DNA of 64,000 nucleotides from Chryseobacterium sp. MYb264 (GTDB lineage Bacteria > Bacteroidota > Bacteroidia > Flavobacteriales > Weeksellaceae): NCBI RefSeq assembly GCF_035974275.1, contig NZ_CP142422.1:620001-684000 (forward strand). The letters run 5' to 3'. The first letter of the stretch is position 1. The number at the start of each line of letters is the position of its first letter. Made by a program: the position numbers and the translations under genes. This document shows positions 52,062-61,041 of the stretch, piece after piece. A model generated the notes under the pieces. The model was not told the origin of the DNA, searched no databases, and worked only from the letters and a program-made list of their open reading frames with translations.

Positions 52062-53345
52062 ATGAAGAATCTTTTAACCAAAACCACCAAACCGTTTCTT
52101 ATTTATGTGCTTATTGTTTTTGCCGTAAGTATTCCCGTGTATTACGTGGTAGTTGATACTATTTGGTTGAGTGAATTGGATGAACATAACGAATTAATTG
52201 CCGAGAAATCTGCTTTTGAATTAAATAAATTAAGTTCTTCCGATATCGAACTGGAAAAAAGTATTGCCCTTTGGAACAAAATTCAACATGGAACAGATAT
52301 TCAGAAAATTCCTTTTAATACGTTAAAATCCGACAAAAAATACACCGTTGAAAGAAAAATAAATGTTAATGATAAAGAGCCGGAACGGTTTAGATGTCTG
52401 AAAACGGTAGTTTACATTCATAAACAGCCTTATCTTTTCACGATAGAGACGAATGTAGAAGAGACTAAAGAAACAGTGATCAGTCTGGCGATTACCACCA
52501 TATTTTTATTTCTGATCATGGTTGTTGGTTTGTTGGCTTTAAACAGAAGATTGTCGAATACAGTCTGGCAGCCGTTTAATGATACGCTGAATAAATTAAA
52601 ATCATTTAATCTTAACGATCAGGCGAATATTTCTTTTGATAAAACAGATATTAAAGAATTTGAAGAACTTAATCTTGCTTTGTCTAAACTGATCGATCAT
52701 AATATTTCGGTATATAAAACCCAGAAAGAATTCACAGAAAATGCCTCTCATGAATTGCAGACGCCGTTGGCTATTCTTCAGAACAAGCTGGATCTACTTC
52801 TTCAGGATGAGGATATTACGGAAAGGCAATATAAAATTATTGAAGAACTGAATAAAACGTTAACCAGAAGCTCCAGAATTAATAAAAACCTTCTCTTATT
52901 AGCTAAAATTGAAAATCAGCAATTTGCTCAGGATGAGAATCTTTTTCTCAATGAAATGTTGAGCCAAAGTATTGATGTTTTCAAAGAACATTTTGAGCAG
53001 AAAGATATGAGTCTTCAACAAAATATTCAGGATGAGGTGAAAGTGTTCGGAAATAAAAATTTAACGGAAACTCTTCTTAACAATCTGTTTGTAAATACCA
53101 TTCGTCATACTCCGATAAGTGGTGAAGTGCATATAAAGCTGACCAAAAATAGGTTAGAAATTTCCAATTCAGGAAAATCTTCCTTGTCCGGCGAAAACCT
53201 TTTTAAACGTTTCTCCAAATCTTCTACAGACAGCAATGGAAGCGGTTTGGGATTGGCCATTATCAAAGAAATCTGTAATCGACAACACTGGAAAATAAGT
53301 TATCATTTCGAAAATAATCTTCATTTTTTTACTATCACCTTCTAA
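52062..53345 (+). CDS. Sensor histidine kinase
   Basis: A 427-residue membrane kinase. One helix near 10-32, a periplasmic region of about 110 residues, a second helix near 142-165, then the H-box NASHELQTPLAILQNKLDLL, N-box LLNNLFVNTIRHT and G-box GSGLGLAIIKEICN. The periplasmic part has no recognised domain. It pairs with the regulator upstream. Confidence 0.92.
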   Translation: MKNLLTKTTKPFLIYVLIVFAVSIPVYYVVVDTIWLSELDEHNELIAEKSAFELNKLSSSDIELEKSIALWNKIQHGTDIQKIPFNTLKSDKKYTVERKINVNDKEPERFRCLKTVVYIHKQPYLFTIETNVEETKETVISLAITTIFLFLIMVVGLLALNRRLSNTVWQPFNDTLNKLKSFNLNDQANISFDKTDIKEFEELNLALSKLIDHNISVYKTQKEFTENASHELQTPLAILQNKLDLLLQDEDITERQYKIIEELNKTLTRSSRINKNLLLLAKIENQQFAQDENLFLNEMLSQSIDVFKEHFEQKDMSLQQNIQDEVKVFGNKNLTETLLNNLFVNTIRHTPISGEVHIKLTKNRLEISNSGKSSLSGENLFKRFSKSSTDSNGSGLGLAIIKEICNRQHWKISYHFENNLHFFTITF

Positions 53346-53347
53346 AA

Positions 53348-53373
53348 TTCAAAATTTCTTCAAAATTGAGTCT
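53348..53373 (+). promoter_or_regulatory. Direct-repeat operator candidate upstream of the PAP2 gene
   Basis: The same 26-base direct-repeat element as at 51341-51366, with one substitution, located right after the kinase stop and 45 bases before the PAP2 start. It implies that the response regulator controls the PAP2-TSUP pair. Confidence 0.65.
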
Positions 53374-53417
53374 GAATTTTGTGTCAGTAATTAATATAAA
53401 AGAGACAGAATTCACTT

Positions 53418-54203
53418 ATGAAAGGTTTATTTCTAAGCTTGACACTGATTGTTGTTGGCTTTCAAAAAAATTATGCTCAAGATAGCTTGACAGTTGATAG
53501 TATTCAACAGGAACCGGTTGTTGCAGCAATACATTCGGAAGACAAATCCCATCAGTTTAATTATAAAAAACTGATTGTTCCTGCTGCTTTTATCACATAT
53601 GGAGCGGCGAGTTTAAGTATAAACAGCCTTAAAGAGCTTAATTTTTCCACAAGAACCGAAATCAACGAGCATCGGCCAGATCATATTAAACTGGATAATT
53701 ATACACAGTTCGCACCGGCAGCTTTGGTTTATGGACTGAATGCATTAGGTGTTGAAGGAAAACATAATTTCCGTGATCGAACGATTATCTACGGAACATC
53801 CATGTTAATCACTTCAGCTATCGTCGTTCCGTTGAAGCATATGGCGAAAGAGGAAAGACCGGATCAGTCTGACAATCTGTCTTTTCCTTCCGGGCATACC
53901 GCCATTGCCTTTGCGTCTGCACAGTTTATGTTCAGGGAATATAAAGACACTAATTTTCTTCTTGGAATTTCAGGATATTCATTTGCTGTTTTCACAGGAA
54001 TTTACAGAATGTTAAATGACAAACACTGGTTTGGTGATGTAGTTGGTGGCGCTGGCTTCGGAATTCTATCAACCGAACTTGCTTATTGGCTTTATCCTAA
54101 AATAAACACGCTTCTGGGCGGTAAAAAACAAAAATCTCAAACCATGCTTATGCCTTACTATCAAAAAGGAAACGCAGGAATTGGGTTTGTGAAAAAATTT
54201 TAA
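53418..54203 (+). CDS. PAP2-family phosphatase with signal peptide
   Basis: A 261-residue protein with an N-terminal signal peptide (ending near YAQDS) and a PAP2 domain with all three motifs: KHMAKEERP, FPSGHTAIAFA and YRMLNDKHWFGDVVGG. It should dephosphorylate a lipid phosphate (lipid A or undecaprenyl pyrophosphate) on the outer face of the inner membrane. It lies 72 bases after the kinase gene, behind a putative regulator site, with the TSUP gene 10 bases downstream. Confidence 0.9.
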   Translation: MKGLFLSLTLIVVGFQKNYAQDSLTVDSIQQEPVVAAIHSEDKSHQFNYKKLIVPAAFITYGAASLSINSLKELNFSTRTEINEHRPDHIKLDNYTQFAPAALVYGLNALGVEGKHNFRDRTIIYGTSMLITSAIVVPLKHMAKEERPDQSDNLSFPSGHTAIAFASAQFMFREYKDTNFLLGISGYSFAVFTGIYRMLNDKHWFGDVVGGAGFGILSTELAYWLYPKINTLLGGKKQKSQTMLMPYYQKGNAGIGFVKKF

Positions 54204-54213
54204 ATAAAACATC

Positions 54214-55248
54214 ATGGCATTCAATATCATCATACTTTTCTTAGGAACCATTTTCGCCTTTTGGATCAGCGCGATCTGCGGAGGCGGTGCGAGCCTTATT
54301 TTAATCCCTATTTTAAATTTACTGCTTCCGGGTTCGGTAGTTCCTTTTTCCTTAACAATAGGAACCTTTACGAGCTCTGTTTCCCGAATTGCAGTTTTCA
54401 AAAAACATATCAAGTGGCAAATTTTCTTTTGGTTTGTTCCTTTTTCTATTCCGGCGGTTTTATTGGGAGCTTGGCTGATTAAATTTGTCAATCCCAATTA
54501 CCTTCAGCTGATTGTCGGCTTTTTCCTTATCGCCAATGTTCCTGAATTATTTAAATCTAAAAAGAAAGAACCCGACGATCAAAAACCTTATCCTAAATTT
54601 TTATTGATTATCATAGGATTTTGCGCTGGATTTATTTCAGGTATTACAGGTGCAATCGGTTTGCTGTTTAATCGTTTTTATTTAAGATTTGGCTTAAAGA
54701 AAGAAGAAATTGTGGCGACAAGAGCCATTAATGAAGTGTTTTTACATTTAATTAAACTCATTATTTATATTTCGCTGGGACTTTACTCAAAACCAGCGCT
54801 TTGGTTGGGATTAGCGATTGCAGTGGCAACGATTATTTCTTCATATACCGTAAAATATATCCTTCCGTATTTAAGTGAATTTTTGTTTAAAAAAATAGGG
54901 TATGGCGCGATGGTAATTTCCGGAATTATGCTTTTGGTAGGAACTTCCGATAAAATTATTCAGCAGGATAAAATTTCATTTTCAACCACTCATCAAAGCA
55001 GCGAATCAGAATCTGTTATTTCATGGCGAAACACCGATTTTGTGATAGAATTTGCCTTCGATGACGGTTTTGAAGTGGAAAGACCAATACAACCGGATGA
55101 GCTGCCTTCCCGTCTTAAACAGAAATATGATTCTTTACAACCTTTGTACGATAAAATTCATCTGGAAAAGGTTTTCACGCTTCAGAATGATCCTGCGTAT
55201 GAATTTTATTGCTATAAAAATGGAGAGCTGACCAAATTTGAGATTTAA
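54214..55248 (+). CDS. TSUP (TauE/SafE-like) transporter with C-terminal soluble extension
   Basis: A 344-residue protein. Residues 1-250 are eight membrane segments with the TSUP blocks ISAICGGGASLILIP and FCAGFISGITGAIGLL. Residues about 255-344 are a hydrophilic extension (starting QQDKISFSTTHQSS, ending KNGELTKFEI) that typical family members lack. TSUP proteins export sulfite or organosulfur compounds. It is co-transcribed with the PAP2 gene. Confidence 0.85.
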   Translation: MAFNIIILFLGTIFAFWISAICGGGASLILIPILNLLLPGSVVPFSLTIGTFTSSVSRIAVFKKHIKWQIFFWFVPFSIPAVLLGAWLIKFVNPNYLQLIVGFFLIANVPELFKSKKKEPDDQKPYPKFLLIIIGFCAGFISGITGAIGLLFNRFYLRFGLKKEEIVATRAINEVFLHLIKLIIYISLGLYSKPALWLGLAIAVATIISSYTVKYILPYLSEFLFKKIGYGAMVISGIMLLVGTSDKIIQQDKISFSTTHQSSESESVISWRNTDFVIEFAFDDGFEVERPIQPDELPSRLKQKYDSLQPLYDKIHLEKVFTLQNDPAYEFYCYKNGELTKFEI

Positions 55249-55605
55249 TTATTGGTAGAGCGATTTTCTGTATTCAATGCCCCATTTTGCAATTTCATCG
55301 ATGATAGGTTCCAGCGTTTTTCCGTATTCTGTGATTTCATATTCCACCGTTACAGGTTTGGTATTCAAAACAGTTCGTGAAATCAGATGATTCATTTCCA
55401 TATCCTGAAGCTCTTTGGAAAGCATTTTTGAGGCAATGCCATCTACCTCGCGAATAAGATCCATAAAACGCATCTTTCCGCCTTGCATCAACGTTCCAAG
55501 AATATGGAATTTCCATTTTCCGGAAAGTATTTCCATCGCATCTTTAATGGCATTAATTCTCGCTTTGCAAAGCATGGTAGAATTATAAAGGGGTTCTTTT
55601 TTCAT
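55249..55605 (-). CDS. HxlR-family transcription regulator
   Basis: A 118-residue winged-helix protein with AMEILSGKWKFHILGTLMQGGKMRFMDLIREVDGIASKMLSKELQDME, characteristic of HxlR, and Cys13 near the N-terminus (MLCKARINA), placed where redox-sensing HxlR proteins keep a Cys. Divergent from the DsbA-like gene, which it probably controls. Confidence 0.9.
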   Translation of the reverse strand: MKKEPLYNSTMLCKARINAIKDAMEILSGKWKFHILGTLMQGGKMRFMDLIREVDGIASKMLSKELQDMEMNHLISRTVLNTKPVTVEYEITEYGKTLEPIIDEIAKWGIEYRKSLYQ

Positions 55606-55622
55606 GGGTTTTAAAACTTGTT

Positions 55623-55669
55623 CAAAAATACAAAATCAGACTTTGGTTTCCAACTGGAAAGTAGTTTCC
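55623..55669 (-). promoter_or_regulatory. hxlR promoter with palindromic operator
   Basis: On the minus strand TTG (55651-55653) and TATTTTTG (55623-55630) form a promoter with a 20-base spacer. Over the -33 lies TTTCC-AACT-GGAAA-GTAG-TTTCC (55647-55669), three alternating half-sites that make two overlapping palindromes. This is a good HxlR operator candidate. Confidence 0.6.
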
Positions 55670-55707
55670 CGAAAGAAACTGATGGTGATTTTCTTAATTT
55701 ACAGCTT

Positions 55708-55715
55708 TATTTTTG
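55708..55715 (+). promoter_or_regulatory. -7 element for the DsbA-like gene
   Basis: TATTTTTG fits TAnnTTTG, 23 bases before the ATG at 55738. Confidence 0.5.
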
Positions 55716-55737
55716 CTAAAGAATTTTAAATCTAAAA

Positions 55738-56742
55738 ATGAGTGTATTTAAATTGATTTTCAGTTTAATAGTTCTGATGACAGCCATTCAAAATTGTGAT
55801 GGACAAACAAAAAAAGAGAAAGTAATGACAGACAAATTAAAAACGACCAATCCGCTTTTATGCGATGTTGAAACAGGAATGTGCGAAATGCCTGAAGTGG
55901 AAAATGCAGAAAATATAGCGATTGATATAGCGAGCGAGAAAGTGAAAATTATTTACTTTACTGATCCTATTTGTTCATCATGTTGGGGAATTGAGCCTCA
56001 ATTAAGAAAATTAAAACTTGAATATTCAAAAGATGTTGAAATTGAATATCATATGGGCGGACTTCTTCCGGATTGGAGCTATAACAGTGGAGGAATCAGC
56101 AAACCTTCTGATGTGGCGCATCATTGGGATGAGGTGAGCGAATATTATGATATGCCGATTGATGGCGATGTATGGTTGGAAGATCCGTTGAATTCTTCTT
56201 ATCCTTCATCGATTGCGTTCAAAGCGGCACAATTGCAGGACAAAGCAAAAGCGATGGTTTTTTTACGTGAATTAAGAGAATTGCTATTTTTAAAGAAGAA
56301 AAATATTGCGAAATGGGAATATATTTCAGAGGCTGCCGAAAGAGCAAATTTAAATATCGATCAATTAAAAAATGATTTTGAAGGCAAGGCAAAACAATTA
56401 TTCGAGGAAGATCTGCAGCTGGCAAGGGAATATGGTGTCAGAGGTTTTCCTACGTTATTTTTTGTTCAAAACGGAGAAATAAAAGATAAAATCTACGGAA
56501 CAAAGCCTTATGATTTGTATGAAAGCACTATTAAAAAGATTGATAATAACCTTGTTAAATACGAATATCCAAAAAGCTGGGAATCCTTATTTTCAAAATA
56601 TAAATCTTTAACAGCAAGAGAATTTTCAGAATTATCGGGAACCGAAAGATCCGAAAGTGAGAAAGTTTTAAATGAACTTTTTTCTCAGGGAAAATTGGAT
56701 AAAATTAAAACTAAGAATGGTTCTTTATGGTTTTTAAAATAG
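55738..56742 (+). CDS. DsbA-family (FrnE/SpxH-like) thioredoxin-fold protein
   Basis: A 334-residue protein. A hydrophobic N-terminus (1-19) suggests export or anchoring. The DsbA core starts at about 78 with YFTDPICSSCWGIEPQLRKL, whose CxxC is CSSC, and has the cis-Pro block YGVRGFPTLFFV. The C-terminal 60 residues form a separate segment. A second pair of Cys lies at LCDVETGMCEM. It may act as an oxidoreductase or isomerase, controlled by the divergent HxlR protein in response to thiol-reactive compounds. Confidence 0.85.
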   Translation: MSVFKLIFSLIVLMTAIQNCDGQTKKEKVMTDKLKTTNPLLCDVETGMCEMPEVENAENIAIDIASEKVKIIYFTDPICSSCWGIEPQLRKLKLEYSKDVEIEYHMGGLLPDWSYNSGGISKPSDVAHHWDEVSEYYDMPIDGDVWLEDPLNSSYPSSIAFKAAQLQDKAKAMVFLRELRELLFLKKKNIAKWEYISEAAERANLNIDQLKNDFEGKAKQLFEEDLQLAREYGVRGFPTLFFVQNGEIKDKIYGTKPYDLYESTIKKIDNNLVKYEYPKSWESLFSKYKSLTAREFSELSGTERSESEKVLNELFSQGKLDKIKTKNGSLWFLK

Positions 56743-56767
56743 AAAAATTGTAATTCAAAAATATTAT

Positions 56768-56797
56768 TAAAGTCTGGTATAATCTATCAGGCTTTTT
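56768..56797. terminator. Bidirectional terminator
   Basis: AAAGTCTGGTA pairs with TATCAGGCTTT with G-T wobbles, then T; it overlaps the end of the convergent AraC gene. Confidence 0.65.
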
Positions 56798-57599
56798 GTT
56801 TTTTATTAATCTTCGGCTTAGATTTCATGATTCCATAATAAGATGAGGTGAAAGCAGATAAGCTTTGGTAACCAACAGAATATGCTATCTGACTTAAAGT
56901 GAATTGTTTCGTATCAATTAGTTCGATACTTTTTAAAATTCTGACCAATTGATGATATTTCTGAAGCGTAATTCCGGTCTCATTTTTAAAAATTCGTTGT
57001 AAACTTCTTACCGACATTTGCGCTTTTTCAGCTAAAGAATCAACATCTAAATTGTATTTAAAATGCGTATTGATCTCATTACAAACGGGAATTAATCTTT
57101 CATCTTTCGGAACCGGAATTTCAAGATTATTGCTTTCCTTACAGAAATTAGGCAAACTCTTTAAAATGGCTTTAAAAAATAAATCCTGTTCTTCATCTTC
57201 AATTAAAGATTGGGTCCATTTTGAAGCGTACAGCAACATTTCTTTCAAAACTGACGGAACCGCAAAAACATGAACCTGCTGATAAAAATCTTCATCAAAA
57301 ACCGTTTTAAATAGAAAAACCATAAGATTTACCGTTTGCGCTTCCGAAGTAATTCGGTGTGATTTTCCTGATGGAATCCAGATTACATGATTTTGCGGAA
57401 CCAAATATATTTTCTGATCGATATGAAAATACTGATAGCCTTCTTCTACAAAAGTAAGTTGCGAACGATTGTGTGAATGCTCATAATCATCATGTTTCCA
57501 GTTTTTTTCATACCAAACATAAGCCTCTTTTTCGATCATATCGATATATTGGCTGTTTGTTTTTTCGATTAATCCGCATTTTACTTTGTCGTTTTGCAT
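56787..57599 (-). CDS. AraC-family regulator with cupin domain
   Basis: A 270-residue regulator: N-terminal cupin (about 30-110, WKHDDYEHSHNRSQLTFVEEGYQYF) and C-terminal AraC helices (about 175-265, SLAEKAQMSVRSLQRIFKNETG, then SQIAYSVGYQSLSAFTSSYYG). Divergent from the flavodoxin-RidA gene with 69 bases between; that gene is the likely target. Confidence 0.9.
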   Translation of the reverse strand: MQNDKVKCGLIEKTNSQYIDMIEKEAYVWYEKNWKHDDYEHSHNRSQLTFVEEGYQYFHIDQKIYLVPQNHVIWIPSGKSHRITSEAQTVNLMVFLFKTVFDEDFYQQVHVFAVPSVLKEMLLYASKWTQSLIEDEEQDLFFKAILKSLPNFCKESNNLEIPVPKDERLIPVCNEINTHFKYNLDVDSLAEKAQMSVRSLQRIFKNETGITLQKYHQLVRILKSIELIDTKQFTLSQIAYSVGYQSLSAFTSSYYGIMKSKPKINKKQKA

Positions 57600-57668
57600 A
57601 GCATTTTTGGCAAATTTAATAAAAACGTCATTACTAATTTTGTAAAATAAATTTTATACTTCATCGAA

Positions 57669-58805
57669 ATGAGAAAACTATTTCCACTTTTTATCTTAAT
57701 TTTATTATTAAATAACACTAACGTTATGGCACAAAATAAAGCTAAAGTATTGGTTCTTATCCATTCAGATAACGGAGGAACCTACGAAATGGCAAAAGAA
57801 ATTGCCAAAGGAATTGAAAGCGAAAATAAGGCAACTGCTGTTGTAAAGCTTGTAAAAGAATCTCAAAATCAAAAACTTAAAAATATTCCGGTGGCGAATG
57901 TGAATGAATTATCTTATTATGACGGAATTGCATTCGGCTCGCCGGTATATTTCGGAAATATCAGTACCGGAATGAGTGAATTTTTATCTAAAACAGTTGA
58001 TCTTTGGACGAATCATTCTTTAGAAGGAATGCCTGCAACGGTTTTCATGTCAGCGGGAAGCGGCGCAGGAAAAGAATTGGCATTACAGTCTTTCTGGAAT
58101 AGTCTAGCCGTTCACGGAATGGTGTTGGTTTCCAATGGAATTCGTGGTAATGAAGGCATTAATAAATCTATTCCGCAAGGAAATACGGTGTTGGGAACAA
58201 CGACGATGGCTTCTTTAAAAGATGTTGAAAGACCAACAAAAGACGAACGAAATTTAGCTCAACTTCAGGGAAAAAATTTCGCTAAAGTAGCATTGGTATT
58301 AAAAGGAACTTTTGCAAAAAAAGAAGTCGCAATAATTGAAAAACCTGCGGATTTTAATCAAATTTTAAAAGAAAAAAACATTGTTTTGCCGCAAGTTCCA
58401 AAACCTGCGGGAAATTACAAACCTTTTGTACGTTCAGGAAATCTTATTTTTATTAACCAAGTTGCATTAAAAGACGGAAAAATTTTCAACGGTGGAAAAT
58501 TAGGTGTAGATGTGAATGAACAACAGGTAAAAGATGCTACAAAATTGACGATGTTAAATGTTTTAGCGGTTTTAAACGATGCCGTTAACGGAGATTTAAG
58601 TAAAGTAAAGCAGTGCGTTCAACTGACAGGAATTTTCAATACAAAAGACGATTATACCAATCATGCAGGATTGATGAACAGTGCTTCAGATTTGGTGGTG
58701 GATGTTTTTGGTGAGAAAGGAAAACATGCCAGAGGAACGCTGGGAGCATCTTCTATTCCTGTGAATTCTTCTGTGGAAATCCAGGCAATTTTTGAAGTGG
58801 AATAA
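57669..58805 (+). CDS. Exported flavodoxin-like/RidA-like fusion protein
   Basis: A 378-residue protein with a signal peptide (MRKLFPLFILILLLNNTNVMAQ). Residues about 25-215 are a WrbA/NAD(P)H:quinone oxidoreductase-like flavodoxin domain (VLVLIHSDNGGTYEMAKEIA, FGSPVYFGNIS, MSAGSGAGKELALQSFW). Residues about 235-378 are a RidA/YjgF domain (FVRSGNLIFINQVAL, LTMLNVLAVLNDAV, and ARGTLGASSIPVNSSVEIQA with the substrate-contact Arg). Flavodoxins and RidA proteins are normally cytosolic, so the signal peptide is unusual. Possible role: detoxifying reactive enamines, imines or quinones in the periplasm. Confidence 0.85.
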   Translation: MRKLFPLFILILLLNNTNVMAQNKAKVLVLIHSDNGGTYEMAKEIAKGIESENKATAVVKLVKESQNQKLKNIPVANVNELSYYDGIAFGSPVYFGNISTGMSEFLSKTVDLWTNHSLEGMPATVFMSAGSGAGKELALQSFWNSLAVHGMVLVSNGIRGNEGINKSIPQGNTVLGTTTMASLKDVERPTKDERNLAQLQGKNFAKVALVLKGTFAKKEVAIIEKPADFNQILKEKNIVLPQVPKPAGNYKPFVRSGNLIFINQVALKDGKIFNGGKLGVDVNEQQVKDATKLTMLNVLAVLNDAVNGDLSKVKQCVQLTGIFNTKDDYTNHAGLMNSASDLVVDVFGEKGKHARGTLGASSIPVNSSVEIQAIFEVE

Positions 58806-58836
58806 CACCTTGCTCTCAATATCAGACTTCAAGATG

Positions 58837-58891
58837 ATAGACGGATAGAGAATAGATAAGTAAAATAAAAGTCTATGATCTATTCGTCTAT
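58837..58891. repeat. Imperfect hairpin after the fusion gene
   Basis: ATAGACGGATAGA and TCTATTCGTCTAT are near inverse copies at the ends, with a further ATAGA/TCTAT pair inside. Between convergent genes; terminator or dispersed repeat. Confidence 0.55.
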
Positions 58892-58903
58892 TTTCTAAAA
58901 GTC

Positions 58904-59761
58904 TTACACATCATTTTTGTTCATCATATTCTTCTTTTTAAACTCCGTTGGCGTTTCTCCCACAAGATTTTTAAACAGTTTATTGAAGTAAGAAATGCTT
59001 TCAAAACCAACATTGTAAGCAATTTCTGCGACGCTTACATCGCACAGTAACAAGGTTTTTGCCTGATTGATTCTGTATTGATTCACAAAATCGGTAAACG
59101 TCATATTCGTCTGCTTTTTAAAATAACGACAAAAGGCAGACGTACTGAGGTGAACCATCTCTGCTACACTATTTACATCAGGATTTTTATCATAATTTTC
59201 ATGAATATAATTATAAACGGTTCCCATTCGTACTTTATCATTCAGGAAAAATTTTACTCTTGTATCTTCATTATTTAATTGTTCAAATTCATTCGAATCG
59301 GCGAGAATATTTAAAATATCAATCAATCCTAGTAATCGATCGAAAGATTTCATTTCCTGTATTGCTTTGAGTTTTTCAACGGCTTTTTCCTTTGTTTTTC
59401 CGTGAAATGAAAACCCAAGATGGGCGCGCTCCAGCAAATTTTTAATATTTTCAAACTCAGGAGTGGAAACGATCGTATTTTCAGGGAAATTTTCATGAAG
59501 CTGAACAACGATTTGTTTATATTCAGTTTCAATTCCGTAATCAAAATTAAGGTGAGGAATATTGGGACCAATTAATACCAAATAACTTCCCACAAAGCCT
59601 GAAATATGTTTCCCGACATGGCTGATTCCGTTGATCGCTTCCACATAAACCAACTCGATTTCAGGGTGATAATGCCAGAAAAAATAATTCCGGAAACAGG
59701 GGGTATGAATTTTAAACGATTGTCCTTTATCAAAAGGAATTTGTTCTTTTTCAATTTTCAT
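58904..59761 (-). CDS. AraC-family regulator with cupin domain
   Basis: A 285-residue regulator: N-terminal cupin (FFWHYHPEIELVYVEAINGISHVGKHISGF, about 28-60) and C-terminal AraC helices (SVAEMVHLSTSAFCRYFKKQTN, then AEIAYNVGFESISYFNKLFKN). The cupin often binds a sugar-like effector. Divergent from the dioxygenase gene, the likely target. Confidence 0.9.
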   Translation of the reverse strand: MKIEKEQIPFDKGQSFKIHTPCFRNYFFWHYHPEIELVYVEAINGISHVGKHISGFVGSYLVLIGPNIPHLNFDYGIETEYKQIVVQLHENFPENTIVSTPEFENIKNLLERAHLGFSFHGKTKEKAVEKLKAIQEMKSFDRLLGLIDILNILADSNEFEQLNNEDTRVKFFLNDKVRMGTVYNYIHENYDKNPDVNSVAEMVHLSTSAFCRYFKKQTNMTFTDFVNQYRINQAKTLLLCDVSVAEIAYNVGFESISYFNKLFKNLVGETPTEFKKKNMMNKNDV

Positions 59762-59900
59762 CTTGTTGTGTGTTTTTCATTTTAAGAACAAATTAACTAA
59801 AAAAAAGTCAATGGAGAGCAAGAATTTAGCATTTACGATAAATTCACCCAAAAGTTTATTGCACAACTTTGCTTCATTAACAAATTAAAATACAGAGATC

Positions 59901-60869
59901 ATGGAAAAAACAGTAGAAACAGCACCAATGATGAATATGATGGGAGGGAAACAGGCAGACCCGGGAAATCCCTCAACTTTAACGAAGAATAATCCTCAGC
60001 TTTTTAAAAGAAAAAATAACGAACCGCTGAGAGTTTTGTCGGAAGAAGACTGGAAATTCTGGATTGAAAACGGATATATCGTCATTAAAAATGCAATCTC
60101 AAAAGAGCAGGCTGCAAAAAGTGCAGAATTTTTATGGGATTACGAAGGTAAAAAGGCAAATGATAAAGAAACCTGGTATACAACACCTCAAACGGCCCAT
60201 AAAATGAAAGAGCTGAATAATGCCGGAATGGTGGAAGTTTACAATACTCCGATTTTATGGGAAAACCGTCAGGCGCCCAGAGTTCATCAGGCTTTTGCAG
60301 ATATTTGGGGAACCGAAAATCTTTGGGTAAGTATCGACAGAGCTAATCTGAACTTCCCGATTCGTCCGGGATTTGAGTATAAAGGTTTTATCCATTGGGA
60401 TTACGATCCCGAGACGAAACCTCAATATGTACAGGGTGTTTTGGCGTTGGCAGATCAGACGGATGAAAACATGGGTGGTTTCCAATGTATTCCTGAGCTT
60501 TTCAGAGAATATGATACCTGGAAATTGTCGCAGCCAGAAGATAGAAACAGATTTATTCCTGATACCACAGGTTTTACACCAACAAAAGTGAAAATGGAAG
60601 CCGGCGATTTATTGATTTTCAACAGTTCAGAACCTCACGGAATTCGGGCAAATAATAGCGATAAAGTGAGAGTTGCTCAATATATTTCAATGGTTCCGGC
60701 GGATGAAGATAATGATGAGCTTCGCCAATGGAGGCTGAATTCCTGGCATGACAGAATTTGTCCGGATGGTGACGGATTTCCGGGAGATCCTTTACAGCGA
60801 GAGAAAAATTACCCGATTGCAGAGCTTTCGGAATTGGGGAAAAAGTTACTTGGACTTAATAAATGGTAA
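59901..60869 (+). CDS. Phytanoyl-CoA dioxygenase family protein (Fe(II)/2-oxoglutarate)
   Basis: A 322-residue enzyme. The iron ligands are His and Asp in GFIHWDYDPETKP and a distal His in NSSEPHGIRANNSDKVRVAQ, where the Arg binds 2-oxoglutarate. An N-terminal Met-rich stretch (MNMMGGKQ) precedes the fold. It hydroxylates an unknown small molecule. Divergent AraC regulator upstream; terminator at 60880. Confidence 0.88.
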   Translation: MEKTVETAPMMNMMGGKQADPGNPSTLTKNNPQLFKRKNNEPLRVLSEEDWKFWIENGYIVIKNAISKEQAAKSAEFLWDYEGKKANDKETWYTTPQTAHKMKELNNAGMVEVYNTPILWENRQAPRVHQAFADIWGTENLWVSIDRANLNFPIRPGFEYKGFIHWDYDPETKPQYVQGVLALADQTDENMGGFQCIPELFREYDTWKLSQPEDRNRFIPDTTGFTPTKVKMEAGDLLIFNSSEPHGIRANNSDKVRVAQYISMVPADEDNDELRQWRLNSWHDRICPDGDGFPGDPLQREKNYPIAELSELGKKLLGLNKW

Positions 60870-60879
60870 TTTGACAACA

Positions 60880-60908
60880 GCAGTGAAAATTTTTCACTGC
60901 TTTTTTAT
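60880..60908 (+). terminator. Terminator after the dioxygenase gene
   Basis: AGCAGTGAAA pairs with TTTCACTGCT around a short loop, followed by T. Confidence 0.85.
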
Positions 60909-61041
60909 TTCTTTTTTAGAGGTTATTTAAAATTATAACGCAAAGATTTTATGGCTTTCTTTTGATTTTTAGAATACAAAAGCAAATGAATTTGCCTCGC
61001 GAAGCTTGGAAATATAATACGCTTTTTCAAATCAACTTGTT

